Assembly: GCA_007922225.1 (NCBI GenBank)
Contig: ML680053.1
Location: 14,143,877 to 14,207,876 of the forward strand
Direction: 5' to 3'
DNA from: Emydura subglobosa
Lineage: Eukaryota; Chordata; Testudines; Chelidae
Length of the DNA: 64,000 bases
Part shown: piece after piece, positions 1 to 11,510 of the stretch
Layout: each line of letters begins with the position of its first letter
How positions within the stretch are numbered: position 1 is the stretch's first letter
The notes under the pieces: model-generated
Database searches by the model: none
What the model was told of the DNA's origin: nothing
Seen by the model: only the letters and a program-made list of their open reading frames with translations
Position numbers and translations under genes: made by a program

Positions 1-2155
1 CTACTCCTGTGAGTAAAGTGGATCGTGTGCATAGGCAGTTGTAGGGTTACTGCCATCACTTTCATTGATGTTGCTTGATATATTTTGGGATAGGAGTAGC
101 TCTAAAAGATTTGACCCAGATGATCTTAGTTTGGCTAGCATTCAGAAGACTTAATGCTGTAGCCAAAGTTGGCCAATATGTTACTATCTATATGCAGTAG
201 ATAGTATCTGGTATTAAGGGGAGAAGGAATATACCATAACTCGAGTCAGGGGAACATCTGCTACTTGGAAAAGAAAGCAGGCCGCTTTGGAGTGCAAAGG
301 AAACTCTCTGTCTCTCTCTCTTTTCTGGGTGATGCTGCATCTGACTTCATTCTCATCAGTATCTACCAGAAACTAGGGGTATTTCTCACAGTAGTGTCCT
401 GAAAAAGATGGTTCAGGGTCAGGCTGGAAGGAAACGCTTTACAGTTCCCCTTTTTTTTAGTGCCTTTACGAATGGGACCTGCATTGTACCTAACACATCA
501 TCCCATGTAGGGCCTTCATTAGGCAAACTATGTCAGAAGTGTCTGATGGTGGCTCCATGGGATGTTTACAACCAGCACAGATTGAGACATCTCTTCATGG
601 CTGTAGGAACAAGTGCATGAGGGTTACATTGATAAAGCAATTGTCATTTACCCTAAAGAAATGTTCGCCAACCAACGTGGTTGGGTTAAAGGGGTTGCTC
701 AGATTCAAAGTATGCAAACAAGAGTGTTCCTGGGTCAGGTGCTGAGGTTGGGCAGGGAAGTTTGTGGATGTTCTAGGTCTAGGAGTTATCCTGTTGGGGA
801 TAATGGCAGTAAAGGGGGAGGCAAAGTCCTCAGGTCCCCAGAAATCTGTGCCAGACCCATACCAGGAAGAAATTGAGTAATTATAGCTGCATGGGACTTG
901 CTAGAGTGTAGTGAAACTGTTTTATAAGCCCCTTTGTCTATGGAGCAAGTGGCAGTTGCACCAGAGGCAAAGACCTTGGAATTATCCTTGGAGATTAGAG
1001 GGGATATTCGTATGCAATAAGATTCAGGTTACAGTAGCATATCTTGGCAATCCTAGTATTCATGTCATTAACACAGCTCCAGTTTACATTGCCAGACTAG
1101 GTATAACCCACACCCACTCAGTGTGGCAATCTGTCTCTCTCTAGTGGTGACTGGGCCGCATATGATGGGCCTGCTACAGGCTTGGTTGAGACCTGGTTCT
1201 CTTGGGTCAGACACAAATGGCTCATGCTTTTAGATCCAGAAGTCCCAGGTTCAGCTCCTACTGCTGTAGACATGCCCAAAAGTGTGTAGTAACAAAAGCA
1301 CTACACTATTTTCAAAGTCCTGTTGTTACAGGCCCTACACCAACACTTCCAAACACTGGTGCTTGAAGTTAGGCATCTAAGGCCATATTTAGACACCTGT
1401 TAGGTGGCCCCGAGCTGTGCAGGCAGGGCATAGAGGTCATCAAGGTTCACGTGTTAGTGTCAACCTTCTTAACCCTCCCACAGCCTGTTCCTTCCTCTGT
1501 TGGAATCATTCCTAGTCTTTGCATTGATAGCTTTGAGGGAGAATCCAATGCAAAATAATGCTGTGGAAGTATTAATTTGGGCCCACTTTGGGGAAAGCTA
1601 GAAGTTGCGTCAGCGATTCCTGTTGTATTGCTATTATCTTCATAATAATTAACTATTGTAAATCCATCTCGGCGTCATTGTCTCAAATTCAATGGCAGTT
1701 TCACAATGGCATGGTGCCAAATGTAAAGTAAAAGTGCAGAATGATCAATGTACATCATAAGCTCTCCAGACCTGTCTTATTTGCTTTGTCAAGCACAGTT
1801 TACATTTATGATGCTATATTAATAATTGAAGGCATCAAATGCAAATCCAAAAGCCAGTTTGGAATAATTTTGTCACCCCTCTCCACAAGGTCTTAAACTC
1901 TGCCCTGCTCAGCCTATGTGTTAGGGGAAAGGAGTTGAGTAGAGAAAAGGGTGATGGACAAGTGAATACATTCTTTAACTTACATTGGCTGACTTTATTA
2001 ATGATGATAGTATTTTAGTTTCACTTAGAGGTTTCAGCTGAGATCGGAGCTCCATTTTGTTTAGTGTTGTACATATATATAGAGCAATAGACTGTCCCTA
2101 CACCAAAGAATTAACATTCTAACTAGACAAGGCACACAAGGCACAGAGAGATTAC
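1..2155. other. AT-rich non-coding stretch, nothing identified
   Basis: Only short chance reading frames are present, with no recognisable protein motif. No long inverted repeat, terminal repeat or tandem array was seen. A GGTTCAGCTCC string near 1250 weakly resembles a tRNA-type B box, but no A box at the right spacing supports a SINE. Confidence 0.5.
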
Positions 2156-2441
2156 GGGCTGGTCTACACTGCTGCTGGCGGTCGACAGGAGATATGCAGG
2201 CTACATTGTATAGCTTGCGTATCTCCTGTCGACTCCTTACAATGCCATACTGTGGTGTCTTCACCGCGCTGTGTTGATGCTGCGTCGACCAGAGGGTGTG
2301 TCTCCTTATTCCTTTCAAAGAGATGGATTAATAGCGTTGACCGGAGAGCACGTCTGGGATTGATTGAGCGGGTCTCCAGGACCTGCTCAATTGATCCCGC
2401 TGCATCGATCCTTGCTGCTATGGCAGTGAAGACATACCCTA
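2156..2441. mobile_element. Non-autonomous DNA transposon (MITE-like)
   Basis: The segment starts GGGCTGGTCTACACT and ends AGTGAAGACATACCC. The reverse complement of the end matches the start at about 11 of 15 positions, so the termini look like decayed inverted repeats. TTA lies just outside the left end and TAA just outside the right, compatible with a TWA target duplication (PIF/Harbinger-like), but this is weak. The interior holds a strong hairpin with arms at 2181-2204 and 2209-2233, each ending in GTCGAC, and is richer in CpG than its neighbourhood. No transposase is encoded. Reptile genomes carry many elements with GTCTACAC-type ends; superfamily assignment is inference. Confidence 0.6.
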
Positions 2442-3624
2442 AGTTACACATCTGGCAGCATCAGCAGTTGATTGCAGATCCCTTGAATTCCAGTGGGGTG
2501 CCTTAACCACAAACCTGTCCTTCCTCTGACTAAACACCTGATGCTGAGTTGCCGAGTGCCTGCTGAGCAGTACTGAGCAGAAGTCAATGACAGCTGACGG
2601 TGCTTGCACCTTGCAGGATTGGGCTCCAATGGAGATCATAGGAAGTGACTGTAATTTCTTCTAACATGGTCTAGTGACTTCTGTAAATCACAACTGGACT
2701 ATTAAGATGCAGCTATAGCTATAAATGACTTAAAATATACATTTTTGGTGCTAAACAAATAATTGTAAAGTGCAAACATGTTTTGGTGGACAAAGAGACA
2801 CACTGATCATGCTAATGTGCAGTTTCTTCAGTGTTTTACTTTACATCACTGCTAAATGCATAAACACTATTAAAAATGTGTCTGATTTACATACCATCAC
2901 TGACAGCTTTACACACAGCATACTGCTGATGCACTCTGAGCATGCCTGAGCACCTTAGCATGCCTGAATTTTTGCAGAAACACTGTAAATTTAACCATTA
3001 TCCAGGTACTAAAGGAATATTTGGTAAACTAGACAGTTCTTAGGACATGCAGCCGTTATTGTGATATGCATCCATGTGGTTGAAGTTAGAATTCAGCAGG
3101 ATGGCCTTTCCCCAGCTAGAGTGACCTATGGCCTTTTCTGTGCTGCAGAAGGTTCAGGTCTCATGCCCCCAAGCAGTCCACCTGGTCAGCAGAAAGACTA
3201 GATAGATTGTAAATCATTTTCTCTCATTTGCGCAGAAGAGGATTGCAATGTGGCACAGGAGGGAGGAAAACTGAAAGTCTCCTCCAAGCAACAACACTTG
3301 TCTTCTGATTATGTTGGGTCCTCTGAAAGCTGGAAAGATTGCCACAACTGTGCAACAGTTGCTCAGCTACCAAATAGTAAAGGCCTTTCCCCATGTAAGT
3401 AAAATTTGGAAGCTCCACATGGAAATTATCCTACAAAGGAAAATAACAGAAGACCCCGATGAGAATCACCAGAGATCTTCACTTAGAAGCTGTGGCGACC
3501 ACTGAGTTTGCTAAGCTTCCTTGACGACCACATGACGTGAACAAGAAGAAAAATAATATAATTGTTAAAGTTGATCCTTCCTCTGGACTTCTCAAAGTGT
3601 GTCTTATCGCCTCCATTTCTGACC
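2442..3624. other. Non-coding stretch, nothing identified
   Basis: No open frame with family resemblance and no terminal repeats were recognised. The sequence is AT-rich and looks unique by eye. Confidence 0.45.
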
Positions 3625-3712
3625 AGTAGATTGTAAGCATTTTGGGGCAGACTCTTGTATGTCAGGTACAGATCTCAGCACACAGCAAGTGACTTTAATA
3701 AAGGGTGGTTGT
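3625..3712 (+). repeat. LINE/SINE 3'-tail-like fragment
   Basis: The stretch contains TAGATTGTAAGCATTTTGGG followed by GGCAGACTCTTG and ends near AATAAAGG. This resembles the 3' tail shared by CR1/L3-related LINEs and the SINEs that borrow it in reptile and bird genomes. It is short and diverged, so only the tail type can be named. Confidence 0.4.
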
Positions 3713-3826
3713 GAAATGGTAACAACATCTTCATAAAAGATTCTTGTAAAGATGAGGGTGATCAGTTGATCTCCATGTTCACAGAGGGTAGGATGAGAAG
3801 TAATTGACTTAATTTTCAGAGAGCAT

Positions 3827-4055
3827 GAATTAGTTTGGATGTTAGAAAAAGCATTCTAACTCTATGGATAGTTAAGCACTGGAATAGGTTACCTAGGAAG
3901 ACTGTGGAATCTCCGTCCTTGTAGGTTTTTAAGAACAGGTTAGACAAACACTTAGGGATGGTCTAGGTACACTCAGTCCTGCCTCATTGTGGCAGGGATG
4001 GACTAGATGACCTCTTGAGGTCCCTTCCAGCACTACATTGGAATCATTCCATGTA
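3827..4055 (+). mobile_element. CR1 LINE, 3'-end fragment (old copy)
   Basis: The order of blocks matches the end of CR1 copy A: AAGCACTGGAATAGGTTACC, then GTGGAATCTCCGTCCTTG, GTTTTTAAGAACAGG, and finally GGACTAGATGACCTCTTGAGG with GTCCCTTCCAGCACTA. It covers the last ORF2 codons and the 3' UTR. Divergence from copies A and B is much greater than theirs from each other, so this is an older insertion or subfamily. It is 5'-truncated, as usual for LINEs. Confidence 0.85.
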
Positions 4056-5130
4056 ACCATTTTCTCCTGTGGCTGGCATTTTGAGATGTGGCTGCTGAAC
4101 AAGAGTGGCTGCTAATAAAAACAGCATGTCGAAGGTGCAGCCATGGCGAGATCATTTCTGCAACCTGCTGAGCACCTCCAATTGCTTTCAGCTGTAGTTG
4201 AGTGTTCAGCACCACTTGGGAGGGATTATGTATCTTGCCCAATTGGCTCAGAACTGAAAAGCTTTGTAATTGAAACTATATAGCATATTGTCACCTATTA
4301 CAGACCCAATAGGAGAAAAGTCCTCTAGAATCTGCTAGAGAATGAGGTGGCTCCTATAGGTTTATTGCAGGGATATAATTCTGTATCAGATTCCATAAGA
4401 AGCTTTTAAAAAGCAACTCCTATACATACATAATTTAAAAAATTGAATTCTGTATGATTGTTCTAAGATGTGGGGCTGCTTTGGCATGAACTGAGGTTTC
4501 TCCTTGTCCTCTGGCACAGACAGTCAGGCAGGACCAGAGATTAGTCAGACTGAAGGATATTGGCACAGTCTATGGATTCTCCTTCACTTACCAGTTTGAT
4601 TTCTGCCTATCAAAGGACTCGGGAACAATAATGCAACATGTAGCTCCTTTAGTAGCCATCTTGAATGCAAGGCAGAACAGAGAAAGTCCTCAGTTCCTGT
4701 GTTTCCTCCAGCTGCACTTCTGCTCTCAGCACATTCTAGTCATGCTTTGAACTCACGTATTTTCTGCGTGGCACTGAAACCAATGGAGGTTTCTAAATTT
4801 TTAGAACATGAGTATTGTGTTTTCTTTTCTTTATTGACATTTTTTTTTTCAGTTGACAACAGTATCTTCCATGAGGGTCTTTCATAAAACTTGAATTTAG
4901 TCATCTGTTTGAATGGGTTGGAGGTTGGAAAGGTTATTGTAAAAAATAAAAAGCAACACTATTCTGTAGACAACGTCGGCATTTGTCTGAAATGCCCCAC
5001 TGTCTATCCATCAACAAGATGGCTGCGATGCTGGGACCACCAGGTGCCATCTCATGCCAAGGCTCAAGCCTCACTGAACACTGACAAATGCATAGGTGGA
5101 TACCAGTCTTGCTTATCTGTGTGTAAGGTT
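4056..5130. other. Non-coding stretch, nothing identified
   Basis: Only short frames with no recognised homology. No repeat family was identified. Confidence 0.45.
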
Positions 5131-5132
5131 AA

Positions 5133-5251
5133 GATTTTGTCACTGTTGTTTCTAGTAAAAGTCAGGGACAGATCACTGGCAATAAACAAAAATTCATGAA
5201 AGCCCATGACCTGTCCCTGACTTTTACTAAAAATAACTGTGATAAAATGGG
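5133..5251. repeat. Inverted repeat (hairpin) with about 40-nt arms
   Basis: A perfect 19-bp inverted repeat lies at 5153-5171 (TAGTAAAAGTCAGGGACAG) and 5211-5229, separated by 39 nt. Pairing continues outward with mismatches: ATTTTGTCACTGTTGTTTC on the left mirrors AAAATAACTGTGATAAAAT on the right. Total arm length is about 40 nt. This is the size of a small fold-back transposon or a processed hairpin RNA; no protein is encoded. Similar 'gtccctgacttttact' repeats are, to my recollection, dispersed in turtle DNA. Confidence 0.75.
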
Positions 5252-6535
5252 GTTGACCGAGGCGATGAGAGTCCGAGTCCTGCTGGGGGAGTGTCCAGCA
5301 CCTGCGGCTGATGTTAGTTTATTACAGATTGGCTACAAGTGTTGACTTTACTGTGAGATCTGAGATATAGGGTGATCTGAGGTCAGTGACTAGTTCCTTG
5401 GGACTGGAAGTAACCTTGTGATCTTTGGTATAGGTGACCAGTTATCACTCAATCCAGCTAGCCTTGCTGGCAAGATAGTCTGGAAAGTCTATGCGGACTG
5501 TCTGTGACTCTCTGTGGTTGGTGTGTCTGCCCTGTTTTTGACAGTCTGACCTGAGATAGGCATTCATGGTCATGAGCCATCCCAGACAGTGTGACAATGG
5601 CACTGTGTTTTTTGGAAAGAACTTAGAATTTTCCAAGGTTATGATTTCATATTGCTGTTCCCCTCCATTTAACACTTTTTAAACCCCTTCGGCCATTGCC
5701 GGGTGCTTGGAAGGGCAGTAAAGTTTCCCTTAGTCTTAGCTTGGGCTTCCTCAGATTAGCTGTTTTGTTTCTGGGAAGAAAATGAAATTAACATCTACTG
5801 AATAAAATGGCAAAGCTATCATCTGCAATAAGTAATCACTTGATTAAAAACTCAGAGTTTGACCTTTTTTTTTTCTTGTGCCAATGCAGGCTTTGGTAGT
5901 AGAATCTGCCTAGTAGCACGTTTACCCCATTTTATACTACTAAACTTATTGGGCATTCTCAGGACTGGGCAATTTACACATTTTTTTTTATCTTGAATAT
6001 ATTTAAAAAACATTGAGTCAAACCTTAATTCCAAGCAGTCATGGCTACAGAAACTTGGGTAAATAAACGGGCACGAAAATCCATATTTAAGGCACCTGGG
6101 GAGGGGATGAGAGAACAGACAACGTGACGGATGTGTAGTCATGTTGCTTAATGCACTACTGGAAAAAACTTAGATACTATGATAATGAGTGTGGTATAAA
6201 AACCCACTTAGAATAGAATTGTATCACTGTCTTGATTTTAAGAGTGCTAAGCATGCTCGTTTCTCCTGGAAATCAGTGGAAGATGCAGGCACTGAATAAG
6301 TCAGAAAATCAGAGAATTTATTTAGGTGCCTAAATCTTGAGAGAGTTCTCTACATTTATACACCCAAGTTTGAAAATTTTAGCGTGTCAAGGCACCTGGG
6401 GTGGAAAAAATGGTGACCTTATGAGGTATCTGTCTAGACTGTAGACACAGAAAGGCATGTAATGGAAGTAGCATGAAAACATCTGGCTCAGTCTCCATTA
6501 GTTGCATTTGTGCGATGGGTTATCTAAAACCTGAT
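5252..6535. other. Non-coding stretch with one weak repeat-like segment
   Basis: Mostly unrecognised AT-rich DNA. Positions about 6268-6392 contain TTTAGGTGCCTAAATC and GTTTGAAAATTTTAGC, phrases typical of dispersed reptilian palindromic repeats, but the arms are too decayed to delimit. Confidence 0.4.
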
Positions 6536-6623
6536 GGCCTGCTTTTCAGAAGTGCTAAGAAACCACAAATCCCAGTGAAGTCTTTGGGAAGTTACAGGTT
6601 CTCAACTCTTTGGAAATCAGGCC
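6536..6623. repeat. Short palindromic (fold-back) element
   Basis: The left end GGCCTGCTTTTCAGAAGTGC is mirrored by the right end, which finishes CTTTGGAAATCAGGCC. The middle carries TCCCAGTGAAGTCTTTGGGA, a version of the 'cccattgaagtcaatggg' centre seen in the other fold-backs of this window. There is no coding capacity. Confidence 0.6.
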
Positions 6624-7558
6624 ATGAATCTGTAAGCTGTTTCTTGTTTAAAAAGCCCCACATTTTGGAAGTGTTTCTTTAAATAAACCTGTAGCCAGCA
6701 GAGCATAAACTGCAATATATTTTTGTTTGCCCCCATTCCATTTTTTTTTTTAGCCTCTTTCCCTCTCTCCAAGTAATATCAGCGGGGCTATCTTTTTAGC
6801 TGACTATAATGAATGCAATAACTGGTCCTTGCTTTTTTAAACAACAAATTAGTCTATGTAATCATCAAAAGGTGCTAATGGTATCTTAAATGATGAAACC
6901 CAAATCCCATTAAAATGTTTTCCATCTCGTCCAGATTTTGTGCCAATGTGTAGGATGCCAGACAGACAGTAAAATAATTTAAATGATTGGTATCCAATAC
7001 AATTTTTGTGTGGATATTTAGCAGTTTGAGAAGCAGGAGAAAAATTATCTTCTTATGTGTGGGTAGCGTAATAACAGTTTATTACAGGAAAGAGGGAGTC
7101 AGTGAAACAGAAGTTGTATCATTTTTCATATCCAAAAATTCTGACAGTGTACTTCTGCAGCACAGCATTAGCCCTATAAATCAAAAGGTGGGGCCCGGAG
7201 GGGTTTTGTAAGGAATCATATTTTTGGGTGGAAAAATATGCACAATTTATAACACAAAAGTACCTGTTAAGTGGTGTTTGACGTGATCTGAGAAAAGTGA
7301 AGAGAGCCAGCTAAGGTTTGGATTCTGTCCTAGAGTATTTGTAGAGCATAGGTATTGCAGCACGAATAGTTTTTATCACCTGTAATACAGAAGTACAAGA
7401 GAGGGGATGAGGTAATTTTTTTGTGAGATTAAAAACAGTAGATACTGGAAAACAATAGCAGTGATGTTAAGTTAGGAGTAGAATGATGTTTGTTTAAACC
7501 AGGATACATTTCAGGCAACCTTTTAAACCTTAGCTGCATCCGTGCTTAGGCATTAATA
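6624..7558. other. Non-coding stretch, nothing identified
   Basis: AT-rich with homopolymer runs and no recognised gene or element. Confidence 0.45.
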
Positions 7559-7640
7559 ATTTTATTAGGTGCTTCCAAATCAAGTAAGACAGACATGTTC
7601 CCTGACCAGAAGAGCTTACAATCTAAATATAAAACAAAAC
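7559..7640 (-). repeat. SINE/LINE tail-like fragment
   Basis: GGTGCTTCCAAATCAAG followed by CCCTGACCAGAAGAGCTTAC and AATCTAAATATAAAAC matches, in reverse orientation, the shared tail type also seen at 3625-3712 and 49595-49760. It is diverged and incomplete. Confidence 0.4.
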
Positions 7641-7810
7641 TGAACAGAGGATAGCCATAAACAAAGAGGTTGGGGTGTAAGAGGAAGGGAATCCAGAGGT
7701 TGCAAATACAAAGTTAGTATTTTTTTAAGTACATCCATGGCTTGAAAACATTTACCAAATCACCAACTAGACAGCATGAACAATAGCTGTATCGCTGCTG
7801 CTGCTCCTTT

Positions 7811-7883
7811 GGAGCTTGATCTAATGACCATTGAAGTGAATGGAATATCTCCCACTGACTTCAGGAAGTTTTGAATCAGGCCC
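7811..7883. repeat. Short palindromic (fold-back) element
   Basis: It starts GGAGCTTGATCTAATGACCA and ends GTTTTGAATCAGGCCC, with CCATTGAAGTGAATGG near the left centre and CTCCCACTGACTTCAGGA on the right. The two halves are imperfect reverse complements, giving a fold-back of about 73 nt. Confidence 0.6.
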
Positions 7884-8059
7884 AGGGTTCTGAATAGCAG
7901 CAGCAGAAACCTCTAAGATTCTGAACAGTTTAGGAAAATTCTGAGCATCATCTATGATCTTTGGGAACTCACGGGAGGCTGGGTTTTCCGGTCATCTTGG
8001 TGGTCATGGGTAGTAGCCCAGGATAAAATCAAGGATGGAACCCTTAGCTGGAAAAAAGG

Positions 8060-8772
8060 TGCTTTGTCTTGTAGATGTGTTCTGTGTTATTGTGTGCGAA
8101 CTCCACATGGGGTAGTCGTGAGGACTAGTCATCCTGGCGGTAGTTTATGTAGCACTGTGGGTATTGATTCAGAATTTGGTTTGTTCTCTTCACTTGACCA
8201 TTGGACTGGGAGTGATAGGCAAAGGAGAGACAGAAGTGAATGCCCAACATCTGGAGGACTTCATGTCAGAAGCGGGAGATAAATTGTGCATCGTGATTAA
8301 ACGTGATGTGTTCTGGGCGGTCGTGGAGGTGGATGACTTGGTTCACACAAAGTTGGGCGCTTTCCTTCCAATGCAGGGATTGAAGTGTGGCATCTTGGTG
8401 AGATGGTCTACTACTGTCAGGATGGTCATAAGACTGTTGAACTCAGTTGATTCTACTTTGAAATCTAGGGTGATGACTATCTATTGGTTAGATGGCTTCT
8501 CAAGAGGTTGGAGCAGGCAGAGGAATTTATTATGAGATGCCTTGAAGTGAGCGCACACATTACAAGAGGCCATATAGGCCTGAACTGTGCTTGCATGTGA
8601 GGCCGCCAAAAGATACGAGAGATTAAGCATTGGGTCTTGAAACGGCCAAAATATCTTGCCCAGGATATTTGTGACATAATTGCAAGACTATAATTCTTGG
8701 AAGTTGAGGAGGAACATATATGCGTCCTTTCACATAGTTACCCCATCTCGGACTTTGTGGGATTCCACACAA
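8060..8772 (-). pseudogene. Ty3/Gypsy-type integrase remnant
   Basis: Read on the minus strand, the order of recognisable pieces fits a Ty3/Gypsy pol integrase. First comes an N-terminal zinc-binding region (GRIYVPPQ, then IFWRP, then CNVCA) from about 8770 down to 8560. Next is a linker with LLRSHLTNR, then a core-domain stretch, then a C-terminal core signature readable as SNGQVKRTNQILNQY around 8215-8165. In intact elements this enzyme inserts the cDNA into host DNA. Here at least one frameshift lies in the zinc-binding region and several stops follow, so it is dead. No LTR, reverse transcriptase or gag was found next to it, so it is an internal fragment. The right edge abuts an old CR1 fragment. 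Family assignment is by motif order and memory only. Confidence 0.7.
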
Positions 8773-8778
8773 AGCATT

Positions 8779-9590
8779 GCAGATTTTAGTGATGCTTTTG
8801 ACACAGTTCATGTGACATTCTCATAAGTAAACTATGGAAATGAAGTTGTTATAAGGTGGATGCACAATTGGTTGAAAAACTGTACTCAAAGAGTAGTTAT
8901 TAGTGGTTTGCTGTCAGACTGGCAGGGCATATCTAGCAGGGTCTTGCAGGAGTCTGTCATAGGTCTGGTGCTATTTTCATTAGTAGCTTGGATAATGAAG
9001 TAGAGAATACACATATAATATTTGAGGCTGACATCAAGTTGGGAGGGGCTGCAGGCAATTGGGAGGATGGGATTAGAATTCAAAAGGATCTTGAAAATTG
9101 TAGAATTGATCAGAAATTTAAAAAATGAAATTTGATAAAGAGAATAGCAAATTACTACACTTAGCCAGGAAAAATCAAATGCACAACTACAAAATGGGGA
9201 ACAACTGACTAGGCAGTAGTACTGCTGAAAAGACTCTGGGGTTTATAGTGGATTATAAATTGAATATGAACTCAGTGTGATGCCGTTGCAAAAAAGGCTA
9301 ATATAATTTTGGGGTGTGTTAACAGGACTGTCATATATAAAACACGGGAGGTAATTGTTCCACTCATCTTGACACTGGTGAGGTCTCAGCTTGGAGTACT
9401 GTGACCAGTTTTGGATGCTACACTTTAGGAAAGATGTGGACAGACTGGAAAGAGTCCAGATGAAAGCAACAAAAAGGATAAAAGGTTTAGAAAAACCTGA
9501 TCTATGAGGAAAGATTTTTAAAAAACAACTGGGCTTGTTCAGTCTCGAGAAAAGAAGACTAACCCGAAATAAATAAGTTTAGGATGGAAA
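8779..9590 (+). pseudogene. Old CR1 LINE fragment, reverse transcriptase region
   Basis: Pieces in CR1 ORF2 order are visible: FSDAFDT (catalytic-Asp block), then WLKNCTQRVVI-like, GLVLF, a decayed FADD block reading FEADIKLGG, then a stretch equivalent to LEYCDQFWM and the 'rATKRIKGL' region, ending at KRR near 9560. It matches CR1 copy A at 16770-17560 in order, but with many substitutions, stops and small indels. The 3' UTR is absent, so both ends are truncated. The FADD change would abolish polymerase activity. It directly follows the minus-strand Ty3/Gypsy remnant. Confidence 0.85.
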
Positions 9591-10495
9591 TGAAGCAATT
9601 TCCCCCCCCAGATTTTTTGTTTTGCCCACCAAACTGAAAAATCAATTGTTTTCTCAGTTTTATAGTCAAATGCTTCTTGGATAGTGTTTTTTTTCCTGGT
9701 CAGACCTGGCATTATAGAGTTTGCAGATTAACAGGTTGAGCATCAAAGTTCATATAACCACTACATTCACTGCGTTCCACAGCTTTACTTGTTTTCTGTC
9801 CATCATTTCCCTTTTCAATCCATTTAACATTGTTCCCCTTAGGGTTTAATCTCATATCTTACTCTGAAATATATGTATATAGTAGTTGCCCTCTTTCTGT
9901 ATAAGGCTGGCTTAAGTGGGGAGTTGATTTCACATGAATGGCTTGTTTGTCATCAAGGTGAGTGCAGTAGAAAATGATCTCTGCCTAGTGAACAAGACAG
10001 TTCTTTAGGAGAACTCTTATTTAGCCCTTCAGCTGAGTCACTAGGGTTGTATTCTGCATTATATTGATTTGGGCTCTCATAAATGGAAACGTTTGCATAT
10101 TTAATGTGGTTGGGGCTTTAGTTATTTGCATTAGCAATTGTGCTAATTCTAATTTTATTAAGACAGGTACTTTTTGTGTAAGTAAAATAAAGAAAAGATT
10201 AGTGTAGTGACAAAGGTTAATTTTTATTGAGAAGTAATGATTTCCAACAGCCACAGTAACACACAATATTCCCCTAGTGAGATCTTGAGTCAGGAAAGAA
10301 ATTAACTCCTGTTAATATCGTATATTAAGTTAGCACTGGCAAACAAAATTGAAGATGAAAAGAAAATGAAGGGGCAGGAAAAGAGGCCTCATAATTCAGC
10401 ACTCGGCAGTGCTGAGTGGGACATTCAGGTTTAATTTCAAGTCCCGGGCATATTCCTCAAAGCCTAGCAGATGAGGAGAAAGCTGTGAAAGCACT
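9591..10495. other. Non-coding stretch, nothing identified
   Basis: AT-rich DNA with only short frames and no recognised repeats. Confidence 0.45.
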
Positions 10496-10543
10496 GAGCC
10501 AGATCCAACTCCCATGGAAGCCAACAGGCGTTAGATCAGGCTC
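10496..10543. repeat. Internally deleted palindromic element
   Basis: GAGCCAGATCCAACTCCCAT on the left is mirrored by GGCGTTAGATCAGGCTC on the right. The sequence looks like the 60275-60348 fold-back with its centre lost. Confidence 0.5.
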
Positions 10544-10983
10544 AGTTATTATTTCCAAGCACTCTGTTTTGGCTGGAGAAATGGATGCAGTGTAGACCCA
10601 CTATATTTATAGATTAAAATGGAAATATCTTTAGGGCTTGTAAAGCACTGTATTTGTTAATATATGCATAACTTTTTGACGTTGCATTTGATGGAAAAAG
10701 CAAAAGGCCTGATTCTGATTTTATTTACCCTTCTGTAGAAGAATTGGTGGAACTCTGTTGATTTCATGCTGTAAGAGGCCCCCATTGCAAGGAATGTTGG
10801 ATTACACTAGTCCCATCTGGTATCTGGAAGTACAGTATACATACCATGAGCTTGGAGGCAAGAGCTGTAGGTGTTCCAAGCACCAGGCGCTGCAGACTCT
10901 AGATCTCAGTGAGTTCCCACAAACAATGAGTAATCGGGAACTGCCAGAAGTAAAAGGTGCAAATTCCCTAAGCACAAAGGATA

Positions 10984-11508
10984 AAATTTTCAAAAGTACT
11001 TTAGTCCTATTTTCAAAAGTGACTTAGGCCAGCGGTTCTCAACCAGGGGTACGCCTACCCCTGGGGGTACATCAACTCATCTAGATATTTGCCAAGTTTT
11101 ACAACAGGCTTCATAAAAAGCACCAGCAAAGTCAGTACAAATTAGAATTTCATACGGACCATGATTTGTTTATGCTGCTCTGTATACCATATACTGAAAT
11201 GGGACTACAATATTTATATGCCATTTTTTAAATTTTATAATTATATGGTAAAAATGAGAAAGTAAGTAGTTTTTCAGTAATGTGCTGTGACACTTCTCTA
11301 TGTTTGTCTGATTTTGTTAGCAAGTAGTTTTTAAGTGAGGTGAAACTTGGGGGTACACAAGACAAATTGGACTCCTGAAAGAGGTACAGTCATCTGGAAA
11401 GGTTGAGAACCACTGACTTAGGGACTTTGGAGCCTGAGTCCCATTGACTTATATTGATACTTAAGCTCTCAAGTGTCTGTCGTTTTTGAAAAGGGGACTG
11501 AGGGTCCT
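10984..11508. repeat. Older dispersed repeat split by a hAT insertion
   Basis: The left part reads ATTTTCAAAAGTACTTTAGT and ATTTTCAAAAGTGACTTAGG. The right part, after the hAT element, continues ACTTAGGGACTTTGGAGCCT, GTCCCATTGACTTATATTG and GTCGTTTTTGAAAAGG. Joined across the insertion, the two flanks form a CTTAGG/TTTTGAAAA type palindromic repeat. The hAT element at 11030-11415 must therefore be younger than this repeat. Confidence 0.5.
11030..11415. mobile_element. Non-autonomous hAT transposon with target duplication
   Basis: The element begins CAGCGGTTCTCAACC and ends GGTTGAGAACCACTG, giving 15-bp terminal inverted repeats with one mismatch. It is flanked by 8-bp direct repeats ACTTAGGC (11022-11029) and ACTTAGGG (11416-11423), seven of eight identical. 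An 8-bp duplication is diagnostic for hAT transposons. The 386-bp interior is AT-rich and encodes nothing. It would have been moved by a hAT transposase supplied elsewhere. Confidence 0.92.
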
Positions 11509-11510
11509 AA

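Noticed and set aside
1190..1300. tRNA-derived SINE head
   Set aside because: A single B-box-like string without A box, core or tail.
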